DNA from: an uncultured Bacteroides sp.
GTDB lineage: Bacteria > Bacteroidota > Bacteroidia > Bacteroidales > Bacteroidaceae
NCBI GenBank assembly: GCA_949289295.1
Contig: CASENM010000041.1
Coordinates: 62,001 to 126,000, forward strand
Direction of reading: 5' to 3'
Length of the DNA stretch: 64,000 nucleotides
A program made the position numbers and the translations under genes. Shown here in pieces: positions 11,007 to 19,305 of the stretch; position 1 is the stretch's first letter, and the number at the start of each line of letters is the position of its first letter. The notes under the pieces were generated by a model that saw nothing but the letters and a program-made list of their open reading frames with translations, was not told where the DNA came from and did not search any database.

Positions 11007-11573
11007 TCATTTCTTCTTTTCCACCGACCAGCCGAACTTGCCTATTTTCTTTCCCAGACCGTAATATCCGCCATGTACATAGACCAGCAATCCCGATCCG
11101 GCCAGTTCAAATTTCCCGGTTTCGCTGTTCAGATATTTGTCGTCCGCCTGCACGTTCACCACATCGGCTATGAACATGTCATGCGAGCCCAACGAAACGA
11201 TTTCCTTTACCCGGCATTCGATGCAGAGGGGAGACTCTTCAATGATGGGAGCCTGCACCATCTTCGCCTTTCCGGGAGTAAGTTTCATTTCGTGGAATTT
11301 GTTGTAGTCTTTTCCCGAGCGCACCCCGCACCAGTCGGTCGCAAAAGCCATGTCCTGCGTCGTGAGGTTGATGACGAACTCCATGTTCTTCTTCAGAATC
11401 GGATAGGAGTGACGTTCCGGCCTCACGGAAATGTAACACATCGGCGGGTTAGTGCAGAGCGTCCCTGTCCATGCCACCGTAAGGATATTATATTCTTCTT
11501 CGCAGTTTCCGCAACTTACCAGTACGGCGGGGAGCGGATAAATCATCGTGCCCGGTTTCCAGTCCTGTTTCAT
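11007..11573 (-). CDS. Flavin reductase (flavoredoxin-like) family protein
   Basis: 188 residues with the FMN-binding split-barrel pattern: PLPAVLVSC near the N-terminus, ILTVAWTGTLCTNPPMCYISVRP-type core (about 28-50), NLTTQDMA, and LGSHDMFIADV. Family members bind FMN and reduce it or carry electrons; the partner is unknown. It lies 3 bp after pyrI and 4 bp before the PorT-like gene, so translation is probably coupled. Confidence 0.88.
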   Translation of the reverse strand: MKQDWKPGTMIYPLPAVLVSCGNCEEEYNILTVAWTGTLCTNPPMCYISVRPERHSYPILKKNMEFVINLTTQDMAFATDWCGVRSGKDYNKFHEMKLTPGKAKMVQAPIIEESPLCIECRVKEIVSLGSHDMFIADVVNVQADDKYLNSETGKFELAGSGLLVYVHGGYYGLGKKIGKFGWSVEKKK

Positions 11574-11576
11574 CGT

Positions 11577-12041
11577 TTACAGCAGTTTTATTTTGTCTTT
11601 CGACTGTTCTTTCTCACAATAGTGGCATTTCAGCACTCCCTCTTCCTTGTCCACCACATGAAACCATGTCTGCATCGGTTCATTGTTGGTAATGCATTTG
11701 GGGTTGTTGCATTTCACGATGCCTTTCAGCTCGTCAGGCATGATGACAGGTTTCTTCTCCACCACCTCATAGTTCTTGATGATGTTGAGCACAATGTTGG
11801 GCGCCACCACCGACAGACGGTTGATTTCTTCAGAGCTGAAAAAGCGGTCGGCAATCTTGATGATGCCTTTCTTTCCCAGCTTCTCGCTTTCAAAGTTGTT
11901 TCCGATGGTGATGTTTGCCGTCACCTCGTCAAGATGAAGCATCGACACGACGGTAAACAGCTTGTCGGACGGTATATGGTCGATTACGGTGCCGTTTTTC
12001 AGTGCGGCCACCTGCAATTCTTTTTTCTCGTTCATATTCAT
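11577..12041 (-). CDS. pyrI: Aspartate carbamoyltransferase regulatory subunit
   Basis: 154 residues, the usual size. It binds the nucleotide effectors of the ATCase holoenzyme. The N-terminal allosteric domain runs from [14 protein letters not shown]; the C-terminal zinc domain keeps four cysteines: CNNPKC and CHYCE. It lies between pyrB (29-bp gap upstream) and the flavin reductase gene. Confidence 0.97.
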   Translation of the reverse strand: MNMNEKKELQVAALKNGTVIDHIPSDKLFTVVSMLHLDEVTANITIGNNFESEKLGKKGIIKIADRFFSSEEINRLSVVAPNIVLNIIKNYEVVEKKPVIMPDELKGIVKCNNPKCITNNEPMQTWFHVVDKEEGVLKCHYCEKEQSKDKIKLL

Positions 12042-12070
12042 AGGTTTTCTGATGAAGATATTCCGTTTGT

Positions 12071-13015
12071 TTAAAGTTTCTCCGTATCTGCTCTCACGTC
12101 ATCGAGCGTAATGCCCAACACGTCGCACAAGATAGCCTCACGCGCATACAGTCCGTTTTTGGCCTGCTGGAAATAGTAAGCCTTCGGATTGTCGTCCACA
12201 TCGTACGCGATTTCGTTCACGCGGGGCAGCGGATGGAGGATTCTCAGGTTAGGCCGTGTATGTTCCAGCATCTTGCTGCGCAGGATATATACATCCTTCA
12301 CCCGCTCATATTCCATGAGGTCAGTGAAGCGTTCGCGCTGCACGCGCGTCATGTAGAGGATGTCTGCATCGGCGATGGTGTCTTCCGTGAAATCCGTATG
12401 TTCCACATAACTGATATTGTTTTCCTGACAATAAAGCTTGTATTCGTCGGGCATTCTCAGTTCGTCGGGCGCGACAAAATGGAAAGTGGGGTTGAAATGT
12501 CTCATGGCCATCAGCAGCGAGTGTACGGTACGCCCATATTTCAAGTCGCCTACCAGATAGATGTTGAGGTTCTCCAGCGTACCCTGCGTCTTGTATATGG
12601 AATAGAGGTCGAGCATTGTCTGCGACGGATGCTGGTTCGCCCCGTCGCCCGCATTGACTATGGGCACGGGAGCCACTTCGCTGGCATATCTGGCCGCTCC
12701 TTCCAGATAATGGCGCATCACGATGATGTCCGCATAGTTGCTCACCATCATGATGGTGTCTTTCAGCGTCTCTCCCTTCGACGAGCTTGTTACCTTCGGG
12801 TCAGTGAATCCGATGACTTTTGCGCCCAGGCGGTTGGCCGCGGTTTCAAAACTCAGCCGGGTACGTGTGGAAGGTTCAAAGAAAAGGGTTGCAACTATTT
12901 TTCCGTCCAGCAGGTGGCGGTTGGGTTTCTTTTCAAATTCTTTTGCCATCTCCAGCAGATAGAGTATTTTCTCCTTCGAGTGTTTGGCAATGGTGACAAA
13001 ACTTCTATTTTCCAT
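12071..13015 (-). CDS. pyrB: Aspartate carbamoyltransferase catalytic subunit
   Basis: 314 residues. It joins carbamoyl phosphate and aspartate, the committed step of pyrimidine synthesis. Carbamoyl-phosphate motif [12 protein letters not shown] (about 52-63), [10 protein letters not shown], and HPLPRVNEI near the C-terminus are all intact. First gene of the run pyrB-pyrI-flavin reductase-PorT-like-glyA. Its leader is only about 35 nt, too short for a classical UTP attenuator. Confidence 0.98.
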   Translation of the reverse strand: MENRSFVTIAKHSKEKILYLLEMAKEFEKKPNRHLLDGKIVATLFFEPSTRTRLSFETAANRLGAKVIGFTDPKVTSSSKGETLKDTIMMVSNYADIIVMRHYLEGAARYASEVAPVPIVNAGDGANQHPSQTMLDLYSIYKTQGTLENLNIYLVGDLKYGRTVHSLLMAMRHFNPTFHFVAPDELRMPDEYKLYCQENNISYVEHTDFTEDTIADADILYMTRVQRERFTDLMEYERVKDVYILRSKMLEHTRPNLRILHPLPRVNEIAYDVDDNPKAYYFQQAKNGLYAREAILCDVLGITLDDVRADTEKL

Positions 13016-13052
13016 ATTAAACGTTTTTGATAGCTGTTATAATATCGGAGTT

Positions 13053-13060
13053 CAAAGGTA
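13053..13060 (-). promoter_or_regulatory. -7 promoter element of the pyrB operon
   Basis: Minus-strand TACCTTTG, an exact TAnnTTTG match 37 bp before the pyrB start. Confidence 0.6.
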
Positions 13061-13220
13061 GAGAAAAAAAATAGAAAAACCATCTGTTATCCTGATTTTC
13101 CTTGTCTGTCTCCACGAAACTTGCGGGACGGACGGGCCATGAAAGGGGAAAAATGTTATAAACTGTAAAAATGCTCCGATTGTCCGTAATTTATATACCG
13201 GACGATTCGGGTTTTCCCTC

Positions 13221-13228
13221 TATTTTTG
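13221..13228 (+). promoter_or_regulatory. Possible -7 element for the MATE gene
   Basis: TATTTTTG fits TAnnTTTG. If used, the leader would be about 150 nt and contain the triple-palindrome element at 13274-13335. Confidence 0.35.
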
Positions 13229-13273
13229 CAGCAGTATTTGCGGCTGGAGCAGCGGAAACGGACGGTTATGGAC

Positions 13274-13335
13274 AAAACGCCGAAGCATTTTAGATAAAAC
13301 GCCGAAGCGTTCCGGACAAAACGCCGAAGCGTTTT
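13274..13335. repeat. Triple-palindrome intergenic element, copy A
   Basis: Three 18-bp units at 13274-13291, 13296-13313 and 13318-13335, period exactly 22 bp. Units read AAAACGCCGAAGCATTTT, AAAACGCCGAAGCGTTCC and AAAACGCCGAAGCGTTTT. All three cores are in the same orientation (CCGAAG). The 4-nt linkers (AGAT, GGAC) are not conserved. It sits in the gap between pyrB (-) and the MATE gene (+). Confidence 0.9.
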
Positions 13336-13387
13336 CCGTGCAGGGGCAGACCGCATGGAATAAAAAACGGAACATCCATACAGGCAC

Positions 13388-14851
13388 GTGAGTAAGATAA
13401 AGAATGAAACCAACAGTCTGCTGGCCATGATACGCGAGGGAAAACCCATGACCCGCAGGCAGCAGTTATGGCTGGCCATACAGCTGAGTGTGCCCTCCAT
13501 TGTGGCACAGTTCTCGTCCATCCTCATGCAGTATATCGATGCGTCGATGGTGGGCAGTCTGGGAGCCAATGCTTCGGCTTCCATCGGGCTGGTGTCCACC
13601 ACCACCTGGCTGTTCTGGGGAGTCTGTGCGGCCGCGGCCACAGGATTTTCCGTACAGGTGGCCCATCTTATCGGCGCGGGCGACATGAAAGGGGCGAAAA
13701 CCGTGCTCCGGCAGTCTGTCATTTCAGTGTTCGTGTTCAGTCTGATGCTGGGACTGGCAGGCGCGCTCATCAGCGGTCATCTGCCCGGCTGGCTGGGAGG
13801 AGACCCGGCAATCCGGCATGACTCCTCGCTGTATTTCCTGATTTTTTCGCTCTTTCTCCCCATGCTTCAGCTGAACTTCCTCGCCGGAGGAATGCTGAGA
13901 TGCAGCGGCAACATGCGTGTGCCGAGCATGTTGAATGTGCTGATGTGCATTCTTGATGTCATCTTCAACTATTTCCTGATATTCCCTACGCGCGAAACCG
14001 AACTTTTAGGCCATACGGTGTGTATGCCGGGAGCAGGATGGGGCGTGGAAGGGGCGGCGTTAGGCACAGTCCTTGCCGAAACAGTCACAGCGGCCCTGAT
14101 GATGGGTTATCTGACGGTCCGCTCGCCTGAGCTGAAACTGACCGGCGAGAAAGGCAGTTTCCTGCCCCGGAAGTCTGTCCTGAAGCAGGCGGCCGCCATC
14201 AGTCTTCCCATGGGACTGGAACATGTGGTGATTTGCGGGGCACAAATCATGACTACCGTCATCGTGGCTCCTTTAGGCATTGTGGCCATTGCGGCCAATT
14301 CGTTTGCCATCACGGCCGAAAGTCTCTGCTACATGCCGGGGTATGGAATCTCGGATGCCGCCACCACGCTGGTAGGACAGAGCCTGGGGGCGGGACGCCA
14401 CGATCTGACCAGACGATTCTCGCGCATCACGGTCTATATGGGCATGTGGGTCATGGCCGTAATGGGCTTGCTGATGTACGTGTTTGCTCCCGAGATTATC
14501 GGCATCATGACACCGGTGGAGGAAATCCGGACATTAGGCATAGACGTACTGCGCATCGAAGCGTTTGCCGAACCGATGTTCGCCGCTTCCATCGTTGCCT
14601 ACGGCGTGTTCGTGGGGGCAGGAGGGACACTGGTGCCCAGTCTGATGAATTTTTTCAGTATCTGGGCGGTCCGGCTCACTCTGGCTTTCTGGCTGGCTCC
14701 GACCATGGGCCTGCATGGGGTATGGCTGGCCATGTGCATCGAACTGTGTTTCCGTGGAGCTATCTTCCTGATCCGCCTGGAACGAGGCAAATGGATGGAA
14801 AAGAAAAAAGACAATATTCACATTCAAAAAATAACAGACCATGAAATTTGA
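13388..14851 (+). CDS. MATE family efflux transporter
   Basis: 487 residues from a GTG start; about twelve hydrophobic helices. It begins with a short basic N-terminus, then SVPSIVAQFSSILMQYIDA in helix 1, and a second half repeating the fold (AISLPMGLEHVVICGAQIM), as in MATE drug/Na+ or drug/H+ antiporters of the inner membrane. Substrate unknown. It overlaps the next gene (PatB-like lyase) by 11 bp, so the pair is translationally coupled. The start is chosen by the lack of an upstream ATG in frame; Met14 is an alternative. Confidence 0.92.
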   Translation: MSKIKNETNSLLAMIREGKPMTRRQQLWLAIQLSVPSIVAQFSSILMQYIDASMVGSLGANASASIGLVSTTTWLFWGVCAAAATGFSVQVAHLIGAGDMKGAKTVLRQSVISVFVFSLMLGLAGALISGHLPGWLGGDPAIRHDSSLYFLIFSLFLPMLQLNFLAGGMLRCSGNMRVPSMLNVLMCILDVIFNYFLIFPTRETELLGHTVCMPGAGWGVEGAALGTVLAETVTAALMMGYLTVRSPELKLTGEKGSFLPRKSVLKQAAAISLPMGLEHVVICGAQIMTTVIVAPLGIVAIAANSFAITAESLCYMPGYGISDAATTLVGQSLGAGRHDLTRRFSRITVYMGMWVMAVMGLLMYVFAPEIIGIMTPVEEIRTLGIDVLRIEAFAEPMFAASIVAYGVFVGAGGTLVPSLMNFFSIWAVRLTLAFWLAPTMGLHGVWLAMCIELCFRGAIFLIRLERGKWMEKKKDNIHIQKITDHEI

Positions 14852-16025
14852 TTTTGATGAAATTATTTCTCGCCGGAACACGAACTGCGTCAAGTGGGAC
14901 GGCTCGGACGATAAAGAAATGTTGCCCATGTGGGTGGCCGATATGGACTTCCGTACGGCTCCAGTCATTGTAGAAGCTTTGCAGAAACGGGTAAGCCACG
15001 GCATTTTCGGCTATACGCACGTACCCGATGAATACTATGAGGCTGTCATATGTTGGCTCGACCGCCGCCACGGACTGAAAGCAAAGAAAGAATGGTTCAT
15101 CTATACATCTGGAGTGGTGCCGGCCATCTCGGCCATCATCAAGGCTCTGACAGAGCCCGGCGACCAGGTGATTGTCCAGACACCGGTGTACAACTGTTTC
15201 TTCTCGTCTATCCGCAACAACGGCTGCGAAATTGTCAGCAATCCGTTGATTTATGCCGACCGCACTTATCGGATGGATTTTGACGACCTGGAGCGGAAAG
15301 CGGCCGACCCTCGTGCCAAAGTGCTGATTCTCTGCAATCCTCACAATCCTGCCGGAAGGGTATGGACCCGCCGGGAGCTGGAAAGGCTGGGTGAAATCTG
15401 CATGAAGCATCATGTGTTGGTGATTTCAGATGAAATCCATTGCGAACTGGTCTTCCCGGGCCATACGCACATTCCGTTCGCTTCCATCTCCGGAGAGTTC
15501 CTGGCACATTCGGTCACCTGTGTGTCTCCCAGCAAAGCGTTCAACATTGCGGGACTGCAGATTGCAGATATCATTTGTGCCGACGAAGGGATTCGCCGCC
15601 GCATCGACCGCGCCATCAATATCAATGAGGTGTGCGACGTGAATCCGTTCGGCATTCTTGCTTCCATCGCCGCATACAATGAAGGAGAAGAGTGGCTGGA
15701 CCAGCTGATTGAATATATCGGAGGGAATTACCGCTACATGCAGCAATTCTGCCAGGAGCATTTGCCGGGATTCACGCTGAATGTGCTGGAAGGTACTTAT
15801 CTGGTGTGGATGGACTGTACACCGCTGCATATTCCGTCGGAGGAGCTGGGCCGCCGGCTGCAGGCTGAAGCCAAACTGTGGCTGAACGCGGGTGCCATGT
15901 ACGGCCAGGACGGCGACTGCTTCATGCGCTGGAACATCGCTTGTCCGCGTGCCACTTTGAAGGAAGGGCTTGACCGCTTCCTGAAGTTCGTGGAAAGAAA
16001 CGGTGCATCGGGAAGTGTGTCATGA
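14841..16025 (+). CDS. PatB/MalY-type pyridoxal-phosphate C-S lyase (aminotransferase class I/II fold)
   Basis: 394 residues. Cytoplasmic PLP enzyme, cystathionine beta-lyase-like. The N-terminus MKFDFDEIISRRNTNCVKW with LPMWVADMDF is the hallmark of the MalY/PatB branch. Further motifs are NPHNPAGRVW, SDEIHCEL and the PLP lysine in SPSKAFNIAGLQ. The family cleaves cystathionine or cysteine conjugates to thiol, ammonia and pyruvate. The overlap with a MATE pump suggests, but does not prove, export of a product or a linked substrate. Confidence 0.9.
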   Translation: MKFDFDEIISRRNTNCVKWDGSDDKEMLPMWVADMDFRTAPVIVEALQKRVSHGIFGYTHVPDEYYEAVICWLDRRHGLKAKKEWFIYTSGVVPAISAIIKALTEPGDQVIVQTPVYNCFFSSIRNNGCEIVSNPLIYADRTYRMDFDDLERKAADPRAKVLILCNPHNPAGRVWTRRELERLGEICMKHHVLVISDEIHCELVFPGHTHIPFASISGEFLAHSVTCVSPSKAFNIAGLQIADIICADEGIRRRIDRAININEVCDVNPFGILASIAAYNEGEEWLDQLIEYIGGNYRYMQQFCQEHLPGFTLNVLEGTYLVWMDCTPLHIPSEELGRRLQAEAKLWLNAGAMYGQDGDCFMRWNIACPRATLKEGLDRFLKFVERNGASGSVS

Positions 16026-16031
16026 CGGAAA

Positions 16032-17195
16032 TCAATCCGGACAGCTGTCGAGTATCTTCATGGCAATGTCCATATAGCGGATAATGTCGGTGGTCAGCTC
16101 GCGGCGATACACGTCACACCGTTTCCGCCCCAGCCGCACTACGATGGCATCCCGGCTCGGAACGGCAATGATATATTGTCCCAACATGCCTCGCATGTAG
16201 GGATTGGCCTGGTCGTGGTAATGCATTATCCACGTCTGGAAACCATAGTAGCTGAGCGAATCCTTCCCCCATTGATCTTTCAGATAGACAGCGGGACGGG
16301 TCGCTTCAGCCATATACTCTTCCGATACCAACTGCCGCCCGTTCCAGTTCCCCCGATGGAGCATCAGCCGGGCGAAGCGTGCCACATCGCGAGCCGTGGT
16401 ATGAAAGCAGCAGAACGCCTTCTCGTCGCCGTCCTTCTTGTCGAGCAGCCAGAAAGCGTCATGTTCCGCCTGCATAGGACGCCAGAGCTTTTCCTCCGCA
16501 TAGCGGCTGAGTGTCTGTCCGGTTGCCGCCTCGATGACAAAAGCCAGCAGTTGGGTTTCTCCGCTCCGGTATGAATACTGCACTCCCGGATTTTCTGTAA
16601 CCTCCAGCCGGGTCACCAGCTCATAAAGGTCATTCCCGTAATAGCCGTGTGTGGTGACCGAGAACAAGGAGGAATATGCCTCGTCCCATGCCATCCCGCC
16701 GCTCATGGTCAGCAAGTCGCGTACAGTCACTTCCGCTTGCTTTCCTCTGACATATCGGGGGATATATTTGCTGACAGGGTCGTCTATGCTACGGATATAG
16801 CCTTCGTCCATGGCAATGCCGGCCAACAGCCCGACAATCGTCTTGGTAGCCGAATAGATGTTGGAAGTCAGAGTGTCGTTCCATCCGTTCCGATAGCTTT
16901 CGAACACGATGCTGTCGTGCCGGATAACCAGAAAAGAAACTGTCTCCAGTTCGTCCAGATAAGCGGAATCTTCGGGAGCAAGCCGCATGCGGTTATAGTT
17001 GTCCGCCAACGGCCAGTGCCATACATTGTCCGGATTGCAGTACACGGTGTCGCGATGGAAAGTTTCCAGATCGTCAATGACCGGCATCCAATGAATCAAG
17101 GCCTGACGGGCATAATAGGGGAGCGACAGATAAGCTGCCAGCAATAATCCTGCTCCTGCCGCCAACCATCTGAATGTTTTTCTTTTTTGTGACAT
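16032..17195 (-). CDS. Serine hydrolase, class C beta-lactamase-like (penicillin-binding-protein fold)
   Basis: 387 residues. An N-terminal membrane segment (about 11-25) anchors or exports it. The beta-lactamase-type SxxK motif is SATK in YSATKTIVGLLAG; the Tyr motif is YSYRSG (YxY, where class C enzymes have YxN). The family covers esterases, D-aminopeptidases and carboxypeptidases, so no substrate can be named. It converges with the PatB-like gene, leaving only 6 bp between stops. Confidence 0.85.
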   Translation of the reverse strand: MSQKRKTFRWLAAGAGLLLAAYLSLPYYARQALIHWMPVIDDLETFHRDTVYCNPDNVWHWPLADNYNRMRLAPEDSAYLDELETVSFLVIRHDSIVFESYRNGWNDTLTSNIYSATKTIVGLLAGIAMDEGYIRSIDDPVSKYIPRYVRGKQAEVTVRDLLTMSGGMAWDEAYSSLFSVTTHGYYGNDLYELVTRLEVTENPGVQYSYRSGETQLLAFVIEAATGQTLSRYAEEKLWRPMQAEHDAFWLLDKKDGDEKAFCCFHTTARDVARFARLMLHRGNWNGRQLVSEEYMAEATRPAVYLKDQWGKDSLSYYGFQTWIMHYHDQANPYMRGMLGQYIIAVPSRDAIVVRLGRKRCDVYRRELTTDIIRYMDIAMKILDSCPD

Positions 17196-17221
17196 ATTCT
17201 TCTTTACTTTCTATATTTCCC

Positions 17222-17229
17222 CAAAGATA
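17222..17229 (-). promoter_or_regulatory. -7 promoter element of the serine hydrolase gene
   Basis: Minus-strand TATCTTTG, exact TAnnTTTG, 26 bp before the start at 17195. Confidence 0.5.
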
Positions 17230-17257
17230 GTATTATTTTTCCGGTCCGGAAACAGTA

Positions 17258-17292
17258 CAGGCTGTCCCAAATTTCAAATTTGAGACAGCCTG
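17258..17292. terminator. Hairpin terminator after the tRNA-Arg pair
   Basis: Stem CAGGCTGTCCCAAATTT (17258-17274) pairs with 17276-17292 with one mismatch; it lies 8 bp beyond the 3' end of the second tRNA in transcription direction. Same CTGTCYCAAA core as the hairpin at 1944-1984. Confidence 0.6.
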
Positions 17293-17300
17293 TATTCAAG

Positions 17301-17374
17301 TGATTCCGCCGCGATTCGAACGCGGGACCCACAGCTTAGAAGGCTGTTGCTCTATCCAGCTGAGCTACGGAACC
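17301..17374 (-). tRNA. tRNA-Arg, anticodon UCU
   Basis: A 74-nt cloverleaf: acceptor GGTTCCG with CGGAATC plus discriminator A; D arm GCTCAGCTGGATAGAGC; anticodon loop CTTCTAA (TCT, reads AGA); T arm with GTTCGAAT. CCA is not encoded. Downstream of an identical copy. Confidence 0.95.
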
Positions 17375-17406
17375 ATCCTTATTTGTGAGATTGTAAAGCT
17401 TTCAAG

Positions 17407-17480
17407 TGATTCCGCCGCGATTCGAACGCGGGACCCACAGCTTAGAAGGCTGTTGCTCTATCCAGCTGAGCTACGGAACC
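17407..17480 (-). tRNA. tRNA-Arg, anticodon UCU (second, identical copy)
   Basis: The 74 nt are identical to 17301-17374, with 32 nt between the copies. Short flanks (TTCAAG before and ATCCT after, plus-strand view) are also shared, which points to a tandem duplication. Transcribed first from the -7 box at 17498-17505. Confidence 0.95.
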
Positions 17481-17497
17481 ATCCTCAATTGCGGATG

Positions 17498-17505
17498 CAA
17501 AGGTA
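17498..17505 (-). promoter_or_regulatory. -7 promoter element of the tRNA-Arg pair
   Basis: Minus-strand TACCTTTG, exact TAnnTTTG, 18 bp before the first mature tRNA 5' end. Confidence 0.55.
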
Positions 17506-17545
17506 GACTTTTCTTTCGATATATACAAATTATCGGATGTATTTT

Positions 17546-18850
17546 TCATGAATAACGCTTGGGATAGCGCAACAGGATACTCAGCAATGCGGCTATTCCC
17601 AATGCCATGGGGTAATATAGGTAAGAGACGATGCTGAGCGGAGAAAGTTGGGTCAGTCCCGCGGCGATAAGTATTTGTGCACCGTAAGGGATGATGCCCT
17701 GCACCACACATGAGAACGTGTCGAGAATGCTTGCGCTTTTCCGTTTGTCCACTTTATACTGTTCAGCGATGTCGTTGGCCAGGGGCCCTACGGTAATGAT
17801 GGCAATGGTATTGTTGGCCGTACACATATTGGCCAGGCTGACCAGAGCGGCGATACTCAGTTCTGCGCCACGCTTGTTGCGGATATGTTTGGTCAGGCGG
17901 TGAAGGATATAGTCTACGCCCCCGTTGAAACGGATCAGTTCGAGCATCCCTCCTGCCATCAAGGTGATGATTATCAGCTCGCCCATGCCGATGATGCCGT
18001 CGCCCATTCCTCCGAGCCAGCCGAAGAAATCGAAACTTCCACATGCCAAGCCGATGATGCCTGCAGACAATATGCCGAGCAACAACACCAGCATCACGTG
18101 CATGCCGGCGATGGCGGTGCCGAGCACTATAATATAAGGTATCACTTTCACCCATTCCACATGACCGGCATCCTGAGTGACTTCGATGTGGCTTCCGTAA
18201 AAGATATAGTAGGCAAAAACCAGAGCCGCAGCCGGAAGCGCAATCAGAAAATTGACGCGGAACTTGTCGCGCATCACGCAGCCTTGCGTGCGGGTGGCAG
18301 CAATGGTGGTATCGGATATGAACGAAAGGTTGTCGCCGAAAAATGCGCCGCCCACCACTATCGCTGTCATGAACACAACGCTTACATCCGTCCTGGCGGC
18401 AATGCCGGCGGCTACGGGCACCAATGCCACAATCGTGCCCACCGAGGTCCCGATGGAAAGCGAAATGAAGCATGATGCCAGAAAGATACCTGCCAGAAGC
18501 AGGTTTCCGGGAAGCAGCTGCATGGTGAGATTTACTGTAGCGTCAATGGCACCCATGGCTTTGGCTGACTCGGCGAAAGCACCCGCCATGATGAAAATCC
18601 ATATCATCAGCATGATGTTCTTGTTGGCTGCTCCGCTGGAATATTGGAGAAGTCTGTCGTTCAGACTCAATCCTTTGGTAACGGCTACCGCAAAGATGGA
18701 TGCCACCATGAATGCCACGGTTATGGGAACCTTGTAGAAATCATTGATAACCAGCGATGTGATGAGATACACGCATAAGAATACTGCCAACGGACTCAAA
18801 GCCCACCCGTTCGGTTTGTTGACGATGGGAGTCAGTTTGTTATAATCCAT
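17546..18850 (-). CDS. NhaC family Na+/H+ antiporter
   Basis: 434 residues, about eleven to twelve hydrophobic helices. Motifs fit the NhaC group: GTSVGTIVALVPVAAGIA, GGAFFGDNLSFISDTTIAAT and CTANNTIAII. It should exchange Na+ for protons across the inner membrane; some NhaC relatives exchange organic acids instead, so the solute is not certain. It stands alone between the tRNA pair and a decayed VOC gene, with its own -7 box. Confidence 0.9.
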   Translation of the reverse strand: MDYNKLTPIVNKPNGWALSPLAVFLCVYLITSLVINDFYKVPITVAFMVASIFAVAVTKGLSLNDRLLQYSSGAANKNIMLMIWIFIMAGAFAESAKAMGAIDATVNLTMQLLPGNLLLAGIFLASCFISLSIGTSVGTIVALVPVAAGIAARTDVSVVFMTAIVVGGAFFGDNLSFISDTTIAATRTQGCVMRDKFRVNFLIALPAAALVFAYYIFYGSHIEVTQDAGHVEWVKVIPYIIVLGTAIAGMHVMLVLLLGILSAGIIGLACGSFDFFGWLGGMGDGIIGMGELIIITLMAGGMLELIRFNGGVDYILHRLTKHIRNKRGAELSIAALVSLANMCTANNTIAIITVGPLANDIAEQYKVDKRKSASILDTFSCVVQGIIPYGAQILIAAGLTQLSPLSIVSYLYYPMALGIAALLSILLRYPKRYS

Positions 18851-18877
18851 TTTCTGTCTTTAAAATTGAAACCGCTG

Positions 18878-18885
18878 CAAAGATA
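18878..18885 (-). promoter_or_regulatory. -7 promoter element of the NhaC-type gene
   Basis: Minus-strand TATCTTTG, exact TAnnTTTG, 27 bp before the start at 18850. Confidence 0.5.
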
Positions 18886-18927
18886 ACATTTTTCAGACGA
18901 AGTGAGAATGATTGCTGACACTATGTA

Positions 18928-19106
18928 TTATTCCGTAATCTCAATCAGGTTTCCTTCAGGTCCCTCTATGCAGCTTTCGTAATATCCGTCCCCCGTAGTG
19001 CGTGGCCCGCTGACGACTCATTCGAAGAGGCACCGAAATATTGGATAAAGAATGTTCTCGCTGCCTCCAAATCTTTCACATACATTGCAAAATGGTCAAG
19101 TTTCAT
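18928..19106 (-). pseudogene. VOC (glyoxalase/bleomycin-resistance) family protein, internally deleted and frameshifted
   Basis: The first 30 codons read MKLDHFAMYVKDLEAARTFF and end near FGASSNE, a clear VOC N-terminus. From about 19020 the sense continues in another frame as VSGPRTTGDGYYESC and then EGPEGNLIEITE followed by a stop at 18928-18930, a clear VOC C-terminus. Intact VOC proteins are about 120-130 residues; here only about 59 codons remain, so the middle half is lost and the frame is broken at the junction. Either a real decayed gene or, less likely, an assembly deletion. Confidence 0.85.
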
Positions 19107-19275
19107 ATTCAGGAACTTTTGTGGGGAAAAGATAGGGAAAATCGGAGAGGATGACAAGAAGAATCCATAATTATCCGGTTATCGGGAAAACGGCATCTAC
19201 GATTATCGCGGCAAGGTGATGCGGCTTCCTCCGGCAAAACGAGCCGCAAGACAATGGAATGTGAGGCGCTTTTCC

Positions 19276-19283
19276 TATCTTTG
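19276..19283 (+). promoter_or_regulatory. -7 promoter element of the AraC-type regulator gene
   Basis: TATCTTTG, exact TAnnTTTG. It lies 22 bp before the ATG at 19306 and therefore excludes the longer in-frame start at 19216. Confidence 0.55.
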
Positions 19284-19305
19284 CAAAATAAAAACAAGAC
19301 GGATA

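Noticed and set aside
10800-12074. Plus-strand open frame of 424 codons
   Set aside because: Antisense to the PorT-like, flavin reductase and pyrI genes, all clearly real; composition rich in His, Phe, Val and Arg as in shadows.
12977-13060. UTP-sensing attenuator before pyrB
   Set aside because: The leader is about 35 nt and shows no hairpin or T run.
13274-13335. CRISPR array made of 18-bp repeats
   Set aside because: Units are palindromic, always three, with 4-nt linkers; no spacers of 25-40 bp and no cas genes.
17300-17506. Open frame of 68 codons across the tRNA pair
   Set aside because: Its internal repeat is simply the two identical tRNA genes.
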